Part shown: positions 45,307 to 53,980 of the stretch, piece by piece
Position numbering within the stretch: position 1 is the stretch's first letter
Layout of the letters: every line of letters starts with the position of its first letter
From: JAJRWS01 sp039831705
GTDB taxonomy: Bacteria > Planctomycetota > Planctomycetia > Pirellulales > Lacipirellulaceae
Length of the DNA: 64,000 bases
Reading direction: 5' to 3'
NCBI GenBank assembly: GCA_039831705.1
Contig: JBDOMT010000470.1
Location: forward strand, 1 to 64,000
Program-made: the position numbers and the translations under genes
Notes under the pieces: model-generated
What the model was told of the DNA's origin: nothing
The model's input: only the letters and a program-made list of their open reading frames with translations
Databases searched by the model: none

Positions 45307-45927
45307 ATGCGCAAAGTGCTGATTTTACGAGGTGTGGCCGTTTGGACGGCAACCCTAAGTTTGCTGTTTCCCCCACAATTTGTCATGGCTGCCGGCGACC
45401 ATGCGATCGAGTCTCGGGGTACCATTGTCAATACGAGTGCGACAACGGCTGCTCGTGAGACTGTGCGTATCCGTGACGTAGAGCTTGGCCAGCATGGACA
45501 ATTCGTCGGCCAACTCGTCAATGCCCAAGGACAACCGATTGTCGGGGCCGCCGTCACACTGCAGAATCAAACAAAGCAACTTCAAACCACTAGCAATGCA
45601 CAAGGCCAATTTCAATTTACTGAGGTCCATGGCGGTACTTACCGTTTGCAAACCAATCAGAGCGAGCAAATTTGTCGACTCTGGCAAAACGGCACCGCGC
45701 CACCCAAGGCGAACCACAGAATGTTGCTAGTTCAACAAGACGGCCAGGTCACCCTCGGGCAAAACTGTGGCACTCCTGTCTGTGGCAGTGGCGTTGCAGG
45801 AGGTGGAGCAGGAGGTCGAGCCAAACGTCTTTTGACTCATCCACTTGTGATTGGTGGTCTAGTTGCTGCGGCCATTGCCATCCCTGTTGCGATTCACAAT
45901 TCGGACGACGATGACCCTTCAAGCTGA
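45307..45927 (+). CDS. Exported CarboxypepD_reg-like protein, paralogue 2
   Basis: A strong AGGAGGTGA site precedes the ATG at 45307; the GTG before it is unlikely. The signal peptide is followed by GQLVNAQGQPIVGAAVTL and GGTYRLQT, matching paralogue 1. A CGTPVCG pair and a Gly-rich linker follow. The C-terminal helix (GGLVAAAIAIPVAIHNS) ends in acidic DDDDPSS. The two proteins share the order signal, domain, linker, helix and acidic tail. A terminator follows the gene. Confidence 0.75.
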   Translation: MRKVLILRGVAVWTATLSLLFPPQFVMAAGDHAIESRGTIVNTSATTAARETVRIRDVELGQHGQFVGQLVNAQGQPIVGAAVTLQNQTKQLQTTSNAQGQFQFTEVHGGTYRLQTNQSEQICRLWQNGTAPPKANHRMLLVQQDGQVTLGQNCGTPVCGSGVAGGGAGGRAKRLLTHPLVIGGLVAAAIAIPVAIHNSDDDDPSS

Positions 45928-45964
45928 GGTGGTCGGGCCCAATCCTGATAAGCGATAATTCCAG

Positions 45965-45995
45965 GGGGCGAGAGAATTCTCTCGCCCCTTGTTTA
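45965..45995 (+). terminator. Terminator-like palindrome after the paralogue pair
   Basis: GGGGCGAGAGAATTCTCTCG continues to a perfect 24-bp palindrome ending in CCCC, followed by TTGTTTATT. The stem is long with almost no loop, and T-richness is modest, so termination is probable but not certain. Confidence 0.65.
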
Positions 45996-45999
45996 TTGC

Positions 46000-46089
46000 G
46001 GCAAGCCGAACTTTTCGGATGGTTCGGTGGCTGGTTTTTTAGTGCAACGCGACAAGGGTTGGCAAACGACCGAAAAGATTCGTTTGCCT
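46000..46089 (-). repeat. 90-bp inverted-repeat element, copy E
   Basis: In reverse orientation its arms are AGGCAAACGAATCTTTTCGG and CCGAAAAGTTCGGCTTGCC, as in copy B, exactly 90 bp apart end to end. GCAATAAAC follows the right arm as in copies B and D. It lies right after the terminator of the paralogue pair, in a gap (45928-46238) without other features. Confidence 0.7.
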
Positions 46090-46238
46090 GTGGGGCGTTC
46101 GCCAGAAAATGGTTCGATTGTTACCGTAGGTTAACCTTTTCAGGCTAACAAACTCACGCATCTGGCGTAAACTTTCGTAATACTAGCCTAACCTACATCC
46201 GAACGCTACCAAGCGACCTAACAGGCAAATTATCCACC

Positions 46239-47252
46239 ATGCTACGTCATCTACTGCTGCCAATCGATTCACTCATCTATGGTGTTGCTTATGGCCGCCT
46301 GCAGCACTTGATTCGATCTCCTAAGCCATTGGATGCAGAGCGAACCTGGCGTGAAATGACCACGCAATTGCCAGCTACGGTGGATTGGGTACGTACTCAA
46401 TGGCCCCTGAGTCCCTTACGCCCGTTATTGATCGCAGCCAAGATGAAACAGGACCACCTGCTTGGGATCTCTGCGCACTATGATGTGTCTAACGAATTTT
46501 ATGAGTTGTTCCTTGACCGCAAGTACATGTTTTACACATGCGCAGATTTCACGACAGGCTCGGAGACATTGGAGCAAGCACAACAAAACAAAGCTGATTT
46601 CATCCTGAAGCTGATTGACCCTCAACCGGGACAAAGAATTTTGGACCTGGGTTGCGGTTGGAGTGCAATGCTCAGACGAATTCACGAACATACAGGTGAC
46701 AAAGAAAATCTACACGGAATCACTCTCTCACGCCAACAGGTCGATTACAATGACCAACACTACGGATTTCAAGTTGAGTTCGACAACTTCATCACTCGCG
46801 ACTATGAAGCAGAGCATTACGATACGATTTATTCCATCGGATCCTGGGAACATGTTCGACCCAAGGAAATCAAGCCCCTATTGGCCAAACTTTATCGAGC
46901 GTTAAAACCGGGCGGCCGACTGGTCAAGCACTATTTTTGCCGCGTTCCCAAACGACTGTTTGCCATGGCCACTTGTTCCCAAATCTATTTCCCTGGATCC
47001 ATAGGCCAGTCGTATCAATACCATGTGAAAGCATTTGAAGAAGCCGGCTTTCGCATCGAACACCGCTCGATTCACGATTACCGGCCCACATTAAGGGCCT
47101 GGTTTGATAACCTGGTACGTGAACAAGAGAAAGCCTTGGAGCTTGTCGATGTAGCAACTTACAACCGCTATCTGACGTTCTTTCCCGCATCGTGGCGGTA
47201 TTTTGATGACTGCATGGGCATGGTCGTACGTTGGGTACTGGTGAAGCCGTGA
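46239..47252 (+). CDS. Cyclopropane-fatty-acyl-phospholipid synthase family methyltransferase
   Basis: The SAM motif ILDLGCGWSAMLRR and the family segments HYDVSNEFYELFLDRKYMFYTCADF, HGITLSRQQ and YDTIYSIGSWEHV are present. CFA synthases methylenate double bonds of membrane lipids. This protein (337 aa) is shorter than E. coli CFA (382 aa), lacking part of the N-terminal region. The cytosine-like Cys of the active site is not easily placed. It may modify other lipids or small molecules. It is a single gene. Confidence 0.8.
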   Translation: MLRHLLLPIDSLIYGVAYGRLQHLIRSPKPLDAERTWREMTTQLPATVDWVRTQWPLSPLRPLLIAAKMKQDHLLGISAHYDVSNEFYELFLDRKYMFYTCADFTTGSETLEQAQQNKADFILKLIDPQPGQRILDLGCGWSAMLRRIHEHTGDKENLHGITLSRQQVDYNDQHYGFQVEFDNFITRDYEAEHYDTIYSIGSWEHVRPKEIKPLLAKLYRALKPGGRLVKHYFCRVPKRLFAMATCSQIYFPGSIGQSYQYHVKAFEEAGFRIEHRSIHDYRPTLRAWFDNLVREQEKALELVDVATYNRYLTFFPASWRYFDDCMGMVVRWVLVKP

Positions 47253-47452
47253 GAGGTTGCTTTGACAGGGCAATATCGTGCCAGCAGCTAGCTTTGCTTC
47301 TAGTGAACGTGCATTTCTATGCCCTCTCTCCCCGCGATTTGTCTTGACACCCGGGCAAGCCATGTCTACGATTCGCGACTTGTTCCGTGGGCTCTGATGC
47401 CCCTGACCTCCTCAAATTGTGCTTAACCTTACCCGCAAGCGGCGATTCCTTG

Positions 47453-50400
47453 ATGTCAATGGACTCTCCAGATGCAATCATTACGAACAAGGGCGACGTA
47501 CGAACGTTGGCTCTACTTGTGCTCTGTTGGATAAGCGCAACGTGTGTGACTTGCACACATCCTGCAGCGCATGCCCAATCGCCCAGTGGCGAACCATCCC
47601 GCATTGAGCGACAAGTTTCCGCTCACGCACCCATTGCGAACTCCTATCAAGCCTACACCCTAACGCATACGAATGCCGATGGAGTAGAACCACTGCTACA
47701 GAAGATTCTCAGTCAGCAACCGGAAGCTTTTCGCATCGTCGTGAATTCTCAGGCGAATCAAATACTCCTCCAAGGGTCAGCCGAGGTGCAGCATACGGCT
47801 GTCGAGCTGATTCATCTATTAGATCGTCCCATTAAAGGTGTTGCAGGAAAAAGACAAGAGATAGAGGCCGCCAGCTCCCCACCAGCGCATCAGCCCATCG
47901 GACAGCTTTCATCTCAATCGGTAAATTTGAAGCTAACGAACGCAGCGCAAGTTTCCAGGCAACTTCGAGCTTTGTTGGGCAGTTCGCTGCAACCGCTTAC
48001 GGACTCTGGTGTTGAAGATAGTCTCTATGCCTGGCACACAAAGACAGACCGGAAGGGTTCCATACGATTTGAGTTAAGCCGACAGTTGGTGACAGTATCG
48101 GGATCGACTAACAGCATCCCACAAATGATTCGGATACTGAACGCATTTGACCAGGATCCGTCCTCATCAGACGCATTGAAAGTTTTACGTGTACGCACCG
48201 AGGCGACAGAATTAATCAGCCAGACGGCCAATCGTATCCAACAATTGCCTGTCAGGGTTGGGAAGTTTTCTCGAAATTCCGTCTCCAATGGCTTTCAATC
48301 TCTCCGTCAAAGTCCATTCGCCAGTTCATTGTTCACAACGGCAGTAACCGGTGATTCGGCAGCGAAATGGTCAACCGATCAGCGCGCCCAAATTGCCAGC
48401 TATCAAACCGGGCAAAATCATTCTTCCGTAGTCGCAGCTCAATTTGAATTAGAGGCCACTACTGATAAGGCAAACGATACGGAGCAGACCACGTCGGGCA
48501 AACTTTTGCGACAGCTCGGTTTGGATGTCAATATCGAAGTCCTGCCCGACCTGGATGTGGTCATTCTGCGTGGCCGTGATGATGAGGTCGAACGGGTTGC
48601 CGACATCATTCGTGAAATCGAACAAATCGCCGACGAAGTAGAAGCACAAATCGAAGTTGTCTCTCTCAAGCATACTAGCAGCAGTGCGCTTGCCAAACTG
48701 GTTCAAAGCACCAGCACGACGCTTCTCAAAGGACGACAGGGGCGTGCTACCGTGATCTCGCTCGACACCCCCAATGCTTTACTGTTGATCGGCTGGGGGG
48801 AAGCACTCAAAAGTATTCAAGAATTAATTGACAAGCTGGATACACCCGTTTCTCCGGATGCGCAGATGCAAGTCTTTCATCTTCAGCATGCCAATGCATC
48901 CCAAGTGGGTCGATCGGTTACACAATTTTTCTCTTCGGCTTCGGGCCTGTCAGCACAAGTCAATGTGGTTACCGACCTGCGTAGCAATTCACTTGTGATA
49001 CGCGCTGCACCGCGAGACATGCTAACCGTGGAAAATCTGATTGAACAATTCGACGTGAGCGAAACAGCAGCATCGGAGCAAGTACGGATTTTCAAACTAG
49101 CTCACACTTTAGCTTCCGACCTGGCGTCTACGATTACCACCGCGGTGAATTCAGTTCGTGGTACCGCCAGTTCCAAATCGGCCAATCTAGAATTACTGGC
49201 AGTCGACGCCGAGGGAGAACGAATTATCAAGTCGGGGATTCTCGACCATGTCAGTATCCACCCCAACACACAAACCAACACACTGGTGGTTACCGCGCCG
49301 GCAGAGAGCATGGAATTGGTCGCAGCCCTGATCGAACAGCTTGATCAGCCCGCTTCCACCGCACAAATCAAGGTATTTCGCATCATCAATGGCGATGCCA
49401 ACAGTATGGTTCTCATGTTGCGTTCCCTCTTGCCGACCCAGACCGGGAGCAATACGCGACCACAGTTATCGGGTAGCGAAGGAGAAACGTCATTGGCTCC
49501 TTTGCGGTTTTCAGTCGAACGGCGTACCAACAGCATCATCGCGGCTGGCTCGACCGGTGACCTGCGAATCGTTGAAGCACTGTTGATGCGCCTCGATGAA
49601 CACGAAATGAAACGCAGACGAAATACCGTTTATCGGCTCAGAAACGCTCCCTCGGTAGATGTCGCTCAAGCGATCAATCAATTCCTGATCAGTCAGCAAC
49701 GAATTCAACGATTGGCCCCTGGCGAATTGAGCCCCTTTCAATTGATCGAAAGTGAAGTAATCGTGGTGCCCGAACCGGTGAGTAACTCACTGATCATCAG
49801 CGCTACGACCCGGTTCTACGAAGACATCATGAACTTGGTCGAAGAGCTCGACGCACAACCGCCGCAGGTAATGATTCAAGTGCTGATCGCGGAAGTTGGC
49901 CTGGGCGATGTGGATGAGTTTGGCGTGGAATTAGGCCTGCAAGATTCCGTCCTGTTCGATCGCAGTCTGCTCAGCGAATTGGTCACTACCACCAACAGCA
50001 TCTCGTCCTCCACTGCTGCGGGCATCATTTCCAACACCAACGATATTGTCCAAGGAGCGAACAACATTCCTGGATTTTTATTCAATAATTCGCTCGCATT
50101 GGGCAACAGTGGCAGTGATATATCGTTGAATGGATCCAATCGAGTGGGGTCACAGGGAATCTCCAGTTTCTCTGTAGGTCGTATCAACGACCAACTGGGA
50201 TTTGGCGGACTGGTACTATCAGCCAGCAGTCAAAGTGTCAGTGTCCTGATTCGCGCATTGCAAGAAAGCCGCCGTCTTGAGGTCCTCAGTCGACCGCAAA
50301 TTATGACCCTCGACAACCAACCGGCCTTTGTTCAAGTTGGCCAGCGAGTGCCCTACATAACCGAATCGCAACTGACAAACTTTGGCCGAGTGAATCAGGT

Positions 50401-51253
50401 TGAATTGATCGATGTTGGGTTGATCCTGGGAGTCACCCCGCGTATCAGTCCTGATGGGATGGTGGTGATGGAAGTCGACGCCGAAAAGTCGTTGGTCGGC
50501 CCCGAGGAAGAAGGCATTCCCATCGCCATTTCACCCAATGGGGAAGCAATTAATTCACCCAAGATCGATATCACCACGGCTCAAACCACCGTCAGCGCCG
50601 CCAGTGGTGAAACTATCATCCTGGGTGGTCTGATTACCAAACGAAGTAAAAACATCCACCGCCGAGTACCCTTATTGGGTGACATTCCCTTACTGGGCGA
50701 CCTATTTCGTTACGATCTGGTCGATACTCGGCGGACCGAATTGCTGATCATACTTACGCCTCGAGTCATTCTCGGTCCTAAGGATCAGGAGCGTCTCAAA
50801 CAGGTTGAATCAGCGCGGATGAGCTGGTGCGCTGCTGATATTCATTCACTTCTGGGCGAAGGAATTTATGACGAAGCAAATATATCTGGTCAGCATTCAC
50901 AAGTTCCCATCATTTATCCAGATCTCAATCCTCGCGGCCTGCTCGATGCCAATCCAGACGAAGTGCAGGAGTCAGTAACGATACCTGATGAACTGCCAAC
51001 AGACGAATCGGCACTCCCATTTCCCATACCAGCGGATACTGCCGTGTCACCTTCGACAGGGCCTTTAGCGACAGGGCCTTTAACGACGGGGCCTTTAACG
51101 ACAGAGAATGTCGTAACAACTCAGTGGCAAGCGGGTGCAAAAATCCAGCCAAATGCTTACACGGAGCTGCCAAAAGCTGAAGCAGCGAAGGCACCAGAAA
51201 AGCCTATCGCAGAAAATAAACGTTGGAATCCCCTGGGATGGCTGCGAAAATGA
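47453..51253 (+). CDS. gspD: Type II secretion secretin, GspD-like, with multiple N domains
   Basis: The C-terminal secretin domain (about residues 900-1170) has GLGDVDEFGVELG, VSVLIRALQESRRLEVLSRPQIMTL and LLGDIPLLGDLFR, then LLIILTPRVI. Ahead of it are about seven or eight NolW-type N domains, recognised by recurring VFxLxHANAS..NSLVI...LIEQLD segments, far more than the usual four. The 1266-residue length reflects this. A signal peptide begins at about 47453-47459. A Pro/Thr-rich (GPLTTGPLTTG) linker near the end is encoded by a short tandem repeat. The rest of the T2SS is on the opposite strand further downstream. Confidence 0.88.
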   Translation: MSMDSPDAIITNKGDVRTLALLVLCWISATCVTCTHPAAHAQSPSGEPSRIERQVSAHAPIANSYQAYTLTHTNADGVEPLLQKILSQQPEAFRIVVNSQANQILLQGSAEVQHTAVELIHLLDRPIKGVAGKRQEIEAASSPPAHQPIGQLSSQSVNLKLTNAAQVSRQLRALLGSSLQPLTDSGVEDSLYAWHTKTDRKGSIRFELSRQLVTVSGSTNSIPQMIRILNAFDQDPSSSDALKVLRVRTEATELISQTANRIQQLPVRVGKFSRNSVSNGFQSLRQSPFASSLFTTAVTGDSAAKWSTDQRAQIASYQTGQNHSSVVAAQFELEATTDKANDTEQTTSGKLLRQLGLDVNIEVLPDLDVVILRGRDDEVERVADIIREIEQIADEVEAQIEVVSLKHTSSSALAKLVQSTSTTLLKGRQGRATVISLDTPNALLLIGWGEALKSIQELIDKLDTPVSPDAQMQVFHLQHANASQVGRSVTQFFSSASGLSAQVNVVTDLRSNSLVIRAAPRDMLTVENLIEQFDVSETAASEQVRIFKLAHTLASDLASTITTAVNSVRGTASSKSANLELLAVDAEGERIIKSGILDHVSIHPNTQTNTLVVTAPAESMELVAALIEQLDQPASTAQIKVFRIINGDANSMVLMLRSLLPTQTGSNTRPQLSGSEGETSLAPLRFSVERRTNSIIAAGSTGDLRIVEALLMRLDEHEMKRRRNTVYRLRNAPSVDVAQAINQFLISQQRIQRLAPGELSPFQLIESEVIVVPEPVSNSLIISATTRFYEDIMNLVEELDAQPPQVMIQVLIAEVGLGDVDEFGVELGLQDSVLFDRSLLSELVTTTNSISSSTAAGIISNTNDIVQGANNIPGFLFNNSLALGNSGSDISLNGSNRVGSQGISSFSVGRINDQLGFGGLVLSASSQSVSVLIRALQESRRLEVLSRPQIMTLDNQPAFVQVGQRVPYITESQLTNFGRVNQVELIDVGLILGVTPRISPDGMVVMEVDAEKSLVGPEEEGIPIAISPNGEAINSPKIDITTAQTTVSAASGETIILGGLITKRSKNIHRRVPLLGDIPLLGDLFRYDLVDTRRTELLIILTPRVILGPKDQERLKQVESARMSWCAADIHSLLGEGIYDEANISGQHSQVPIIYPDLNPRGLLDANPDEVQESVTIPDELPTDESALPFPIPADTAVSPSTGPLATGPLTTGPLTTENVVTTQWQAGAKIQPNAYTELPKAEAAKAPEKPIAENKRWNPLGWLRK

Positions 51254-51279
51254 ATGACAGAGAGTCCAGAATCCGGAGT

Positions 51280-51460
51280 ATAGCCCACATTTCTCACACT
51301 TTCCTGCTACGCGGCGGCCAAATCCTTGCCTGGCTGCGTCAGACGGCGCAATTTGACCATCAATGTATGAACAATACGTATCTGGCCAAATGGCTTGTCT
51401 TCCTTGCCAGACAAGGACTTACCACCGCTCGCGACGAAAAGTGTGAGAAATCCGGGCTAG
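51280..51460 (+). mobile_element. MITE-like element of about 180 bp, copy iii
   Basis: TAGCCCACATTTCTCACACT and AGTGTGAGAAATCCGGGCTA form the terminal inverted repeats. The interior shares GGACTTACC..CTCGCGACGAAA with copy i (GGACTTAAA..CTCGCGACGAAA). It sits between gspD and the lipoprotein gene. Confidence 0.6.
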
Positions 51461-52458
51461 AGCCTAGAGGCCAAAGATTCTCATGGTTCCTATTGATTTT
51501 TGGGATGGGGCTGTTGAGTGGATGCACGGGGATTTTTTCCGACCATGATAGCCTGATTCCCTGGTTTGAAGGAGATGCCATATTACCCACGCGCATCAAT
51601 GCGATTTGGAGCAACTCCGTTTTACAACAACCGGGATATTCGGGGGTACGTGGAGTTGGTGGCCGATTACTATTTTACCCAGCTCAGAACAGAGAGCCGA
51701 TCACCGTGGAGGGCACGCTGGTCGTTTACGCCTACGACCAGGGCAAGAAAAAAAGTGCCAAACCTGCTCGGAAATACGTTTTTCCCGCAGATCAGTTGGC
51801 CAAACATTACAGTAAATCAGAGTTGGGCCATTCGTACAGTTTTTGGCTACCCTGGGGAAATACCAACGGACCTCCCAAGCAGCTAACTCTCATTGCTCGC
51901 TTCGAACCTAGCGAGGGCGCCGCGGTCCTTTCCGATCCGGCCAGTCAACACTTGCCTGGCATCTCTCCTGAACTCCTCGAAAATCCAATGGTCATCCGTG
52001 AACAACTTTCCGATTCGTCTGTGGATGAATCGGAAACAATCCGGCCTGCCCAGTACGTTGCCAGCGATGACAAAGACCAACACAATTCTCCATCCAGAGA
52101 GACCATCACCATCGATGTACCACCTTCATTTGTGCACGGCCATGACAAGCTCAGCGTTGTGCAACAAGAATTTCTGGAGCGAATGAAAGAGAAAAAGTTC
52201 GATCAACAGAAGCTTCACGACGGCGGCAAAAGACACGACCAAAACGGTGCCCTCCCGAACCGATCACTTAACGTTTCCCAGGATGGGGCTGAATCTTCAG
52301 CCGATTTACCACCTTCGACAGACTCGGTTCAAAACGCAGATAAGCTTCGGCCAGTTGCCGATCCTCATCCGACGCGACGACGCCTGCAAGCGTGGCTGTC
52401 CGAGCGACGACCTCAACGGAAAGCGGGCCCACATGGTGGATCCGAATTGAATCGTTGA
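51367..52458 (+). CDS. Predicted lipoprotein linked to the T2SS locus
   Basis: A hydrophobic stretch FSWFLLIFGMGLLSGC forms a good lipoprotein signal with the lipobox at LLSGC. The mature protein has about 300 residues with a beta-rich front part (TVEGTLVVYAYDQG...) and a low-complexity tail. No domain is recognised. The only in-frame starts that give a charged n-region lie within the MITE copy iii, so the native start appears lost and the ATG at 51367 is a provisional choice. The 3' end overlaps the BON-domain gene on the other strand by 191 bp. Confidence 0.6.
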   Translation: MNNTYLAKWLVFLARQGLTTARDEKCEKSGLEPRGQRFSWFLLIFGMGLLSGCTGIFSDHDSLIPWFEGDAILPTRINAIWSNSVLQQPGYSGVRGVGGRLLFYPAQNREPITVEGTLVVYAYDQGKKKSAKPARKYVFPADQLAKHYSKSELGHSYSFWLPWGNTNGPPKQLTLIARFEPSEGAAVLSDPASQHLPGISPELLENPMVIREQLSDSSVDESETIRPAQYVASDDKDQHNSPSRETITIDVPPSFVHGHDKLSVVQQEFLERMKEKKFDQQKLHDGGKRHDQNGALPNRSLNVSQDGAESSADLPPSTDSVQNADKLRPVADPHPTRRRLQAWLSERRPQRKAGPHGGSELNR

Positions 52459-52954
52459 GAAGCTTTTCTAAAGAGACCTCTAAGGTTGCGGGTGCCACCG
52501 CATCTACGGTAAATCCAATCGCCATGGGAGGTTCGTAGATACCGCGAGTCGTCTGATTGGTCCGTTGTGTGGCGAGATTGGCATTTTGCTGCAACCGCAC
52601 GCGCTGACTTGAGGTGGCGGTACGAACTTCGCCATCGGTCGATCCCTGAATCTCACCTACAAACGAAGACATTTCATTCAGGTCTCGGCCGACATATGCA
52701 GTTCTCCGTCGTCTCTGCCGAATGAAACGTTCTCCCCCGGAAATACTCCCCACATCGGTATCTGTGACAGCCGCACCAGTGGCAGCCGTTGAGGAGCGGC
52801 TAGTCAATGAATCTTTCAGCGATCGTGCGACAGGAACCTGGGATTTGACGGTAGCCTGGGCTTTGACGGTCCCCATAAAACCTAGTGACAGAGTCAATCC
52901 AAGCGACGCCAGTGCCACAAGCCTCCATGGATCTAGGGTGCGTCCGGGTTTCAT
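52268..52954 (-). CDS. Exported protein with C-terminal BON domain
   Basis: From the ATG at 52954 (MKPGRTLDPWRL) a signal peptide ends near VKAQA. A Ser/Thr-rich linker follows, then a BON domain (about residues 150-228) with SVEVVARTATLAGVVASDEDRQLAEAYLRFEP. BON domains bind phospholipid or peptidoglycan and occur in outer-membrane-associated proteins. It is the last gene of the minus-strand T2SS operon. The in-frame ATG at 53098 would give no signal peptide. The 3' 191 bp are shared with the convergent lipoprotein gene. Confidence 0.75.
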   Translation of the reverse strand: MKPGRTLDPWRLVALASLGLTLSLGFMGTVKAQATVKSQVPVARSLKDSLTSRSSTAATGAAVTDTDVGSISGGERFIRQRRRRTAYVGRDLNEMSSFVGEIQGSTDGEVRTATSSQRVRLQQNANLATQRTNQTTRGIYEPPMAIGFTVDAVAPATLEVSLEKLLNDSIRIHHVGPLSVEVVARTATLAGVVASDEDRQLAEAYLRFEPSLSKVVNRLKIQPHPGKR

Positions 52955-53098
52955 GGAGAATTTCCAACCTCTTTCGTGATGATATGCAAAAACTGGAGTG
53001 TTCATTCCTATCGGCCATCCGAGGGATGCCTCTGGGTTCTCACTCAGACAGGTCGGGTTACAACGAATATTCCGCTCACATGAGTCATTATATGACAC

Positions 53099-53980
53099 TC
53101 ACCGTTCCGGTGGCAACGCGGTCGCATCGGCTAATCGGTCGCCACGGCTAAGCAGCCACCGCTGGCCGCCGTCGTCCAGAACAACCTCATTTCCTTCGAT
53201 TTCAACCACCACTCCGTCGAACCATCCAGACTGAAGTCGACCTCCTACTCGCAGTTTCACCAAACGGTCTTCGATGCGGTTCATAAACCAGGCTTCTGAT
53301 ATGTCATCGATCATTAATACGGCCGTAAGTTCGGTCATTTCGGCAAAGCCCGCCCGGGGGCCCTGGCCAATCAGGTTACGCTCGGCCAAGCCGCGATAGT
53401 CACTCAGTTGTTCGGATGCCAGTGCCGTGCCAACTCCCTCCGCCAACTGGTCGGTGCGTTCACAACCCTCGACAATTAGGGCTTCAATTGCAAATGACAG
53501 ACTCAAACGGGCTCCGGATGCGACCGGAGTGATCGACAGAGTACGAATACGATGCAAGTGGGGAGCCCGATAAAATCGATAAAGGAGCTCCGTCAACTGG
53601 GCCATCGACCCGGTGCCGCGTACCGTAAATGGCAACACCAACAAGCCGGCTCGTGATACGGGTGACCCTGAGTCAAATACCCGCTGCTCCAACCCGGCCG
53701 ATTTCACCAGATGATTCAACCAACCTTGATACAAGGAACGGGCAGATTGTACGTCCAAGGGCAACGAGCGGGCGCGCCACTGATCGAGGCGTTTGACCTG
53801 CTGTTTGGCCAACTTGATCTGTAGCTTTGTTTTTCGAATTCTTTCAGCCAGCCGTGTATGTTTCGCCATGGCCACTTTACGCGGCTCAGCAACCAACCGC
53901 GACCACATCTGATCGACAGCAAACAGGCTGAACAGCAATACCATAGATCCGATTGCGAGTTGTTTTTGGCGATCGCTCAA
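53099..53980 (-). CDS. PilO/GspM-like protein with PilP/GspC-like C-terminus
   Basis: The 293-residue protein has one N-terminal membrane helix (about 9-26), a coiled coil (about 30-70), and a ferredoxin-like domain with VLPFTVRGTGSMAQLTELLYRF, as in PilO and GspM. The final 90 residues contain AVLMIDDISEAWFMNRIEDR and VGGRLQSGWFDGVVVEIEGNEVVL, a beta-domain pattern like the PilP or GspC HR domain. It would link inner-membrane assembly to the secretin. It overlaps the upstream PilM-like gene by 4 bp. Confidence 0.7.
   Translation of the reverse strand: MSDRQKQLAIGSMVLLFSLFAVDQMWSRLVAEPRKVAMAKHTRLAERIRKTKLQIKLAKQQVKRLDQWRARSLPLDVQSARSLYQGWLNHLVKSAGLEQRVFDSGSPVSRAGLLVLPFTVRGTGSMAQLTELLYRFYRAPHLHRIRTLSITPVASGARLSLSFAIEALIVEGCERTDQLAEGVGTALASEQLSDYRGLAERNLIGQGPRAGFAEMTELTAVLMIDDISEAWFMNRIEDRLVKLRVGGRLQSGWFDGVVVEIEGNEVVLDDGGQRWLLSRGDRLADATALPPER

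Noticed and set aside
51223..51366. Upstream start of the lipoprotein gene inside gspD
   Set aside because: The frame overlaps the end of gspD and then translates the MITE-like element. It has no signal peptide and no ribosome site.
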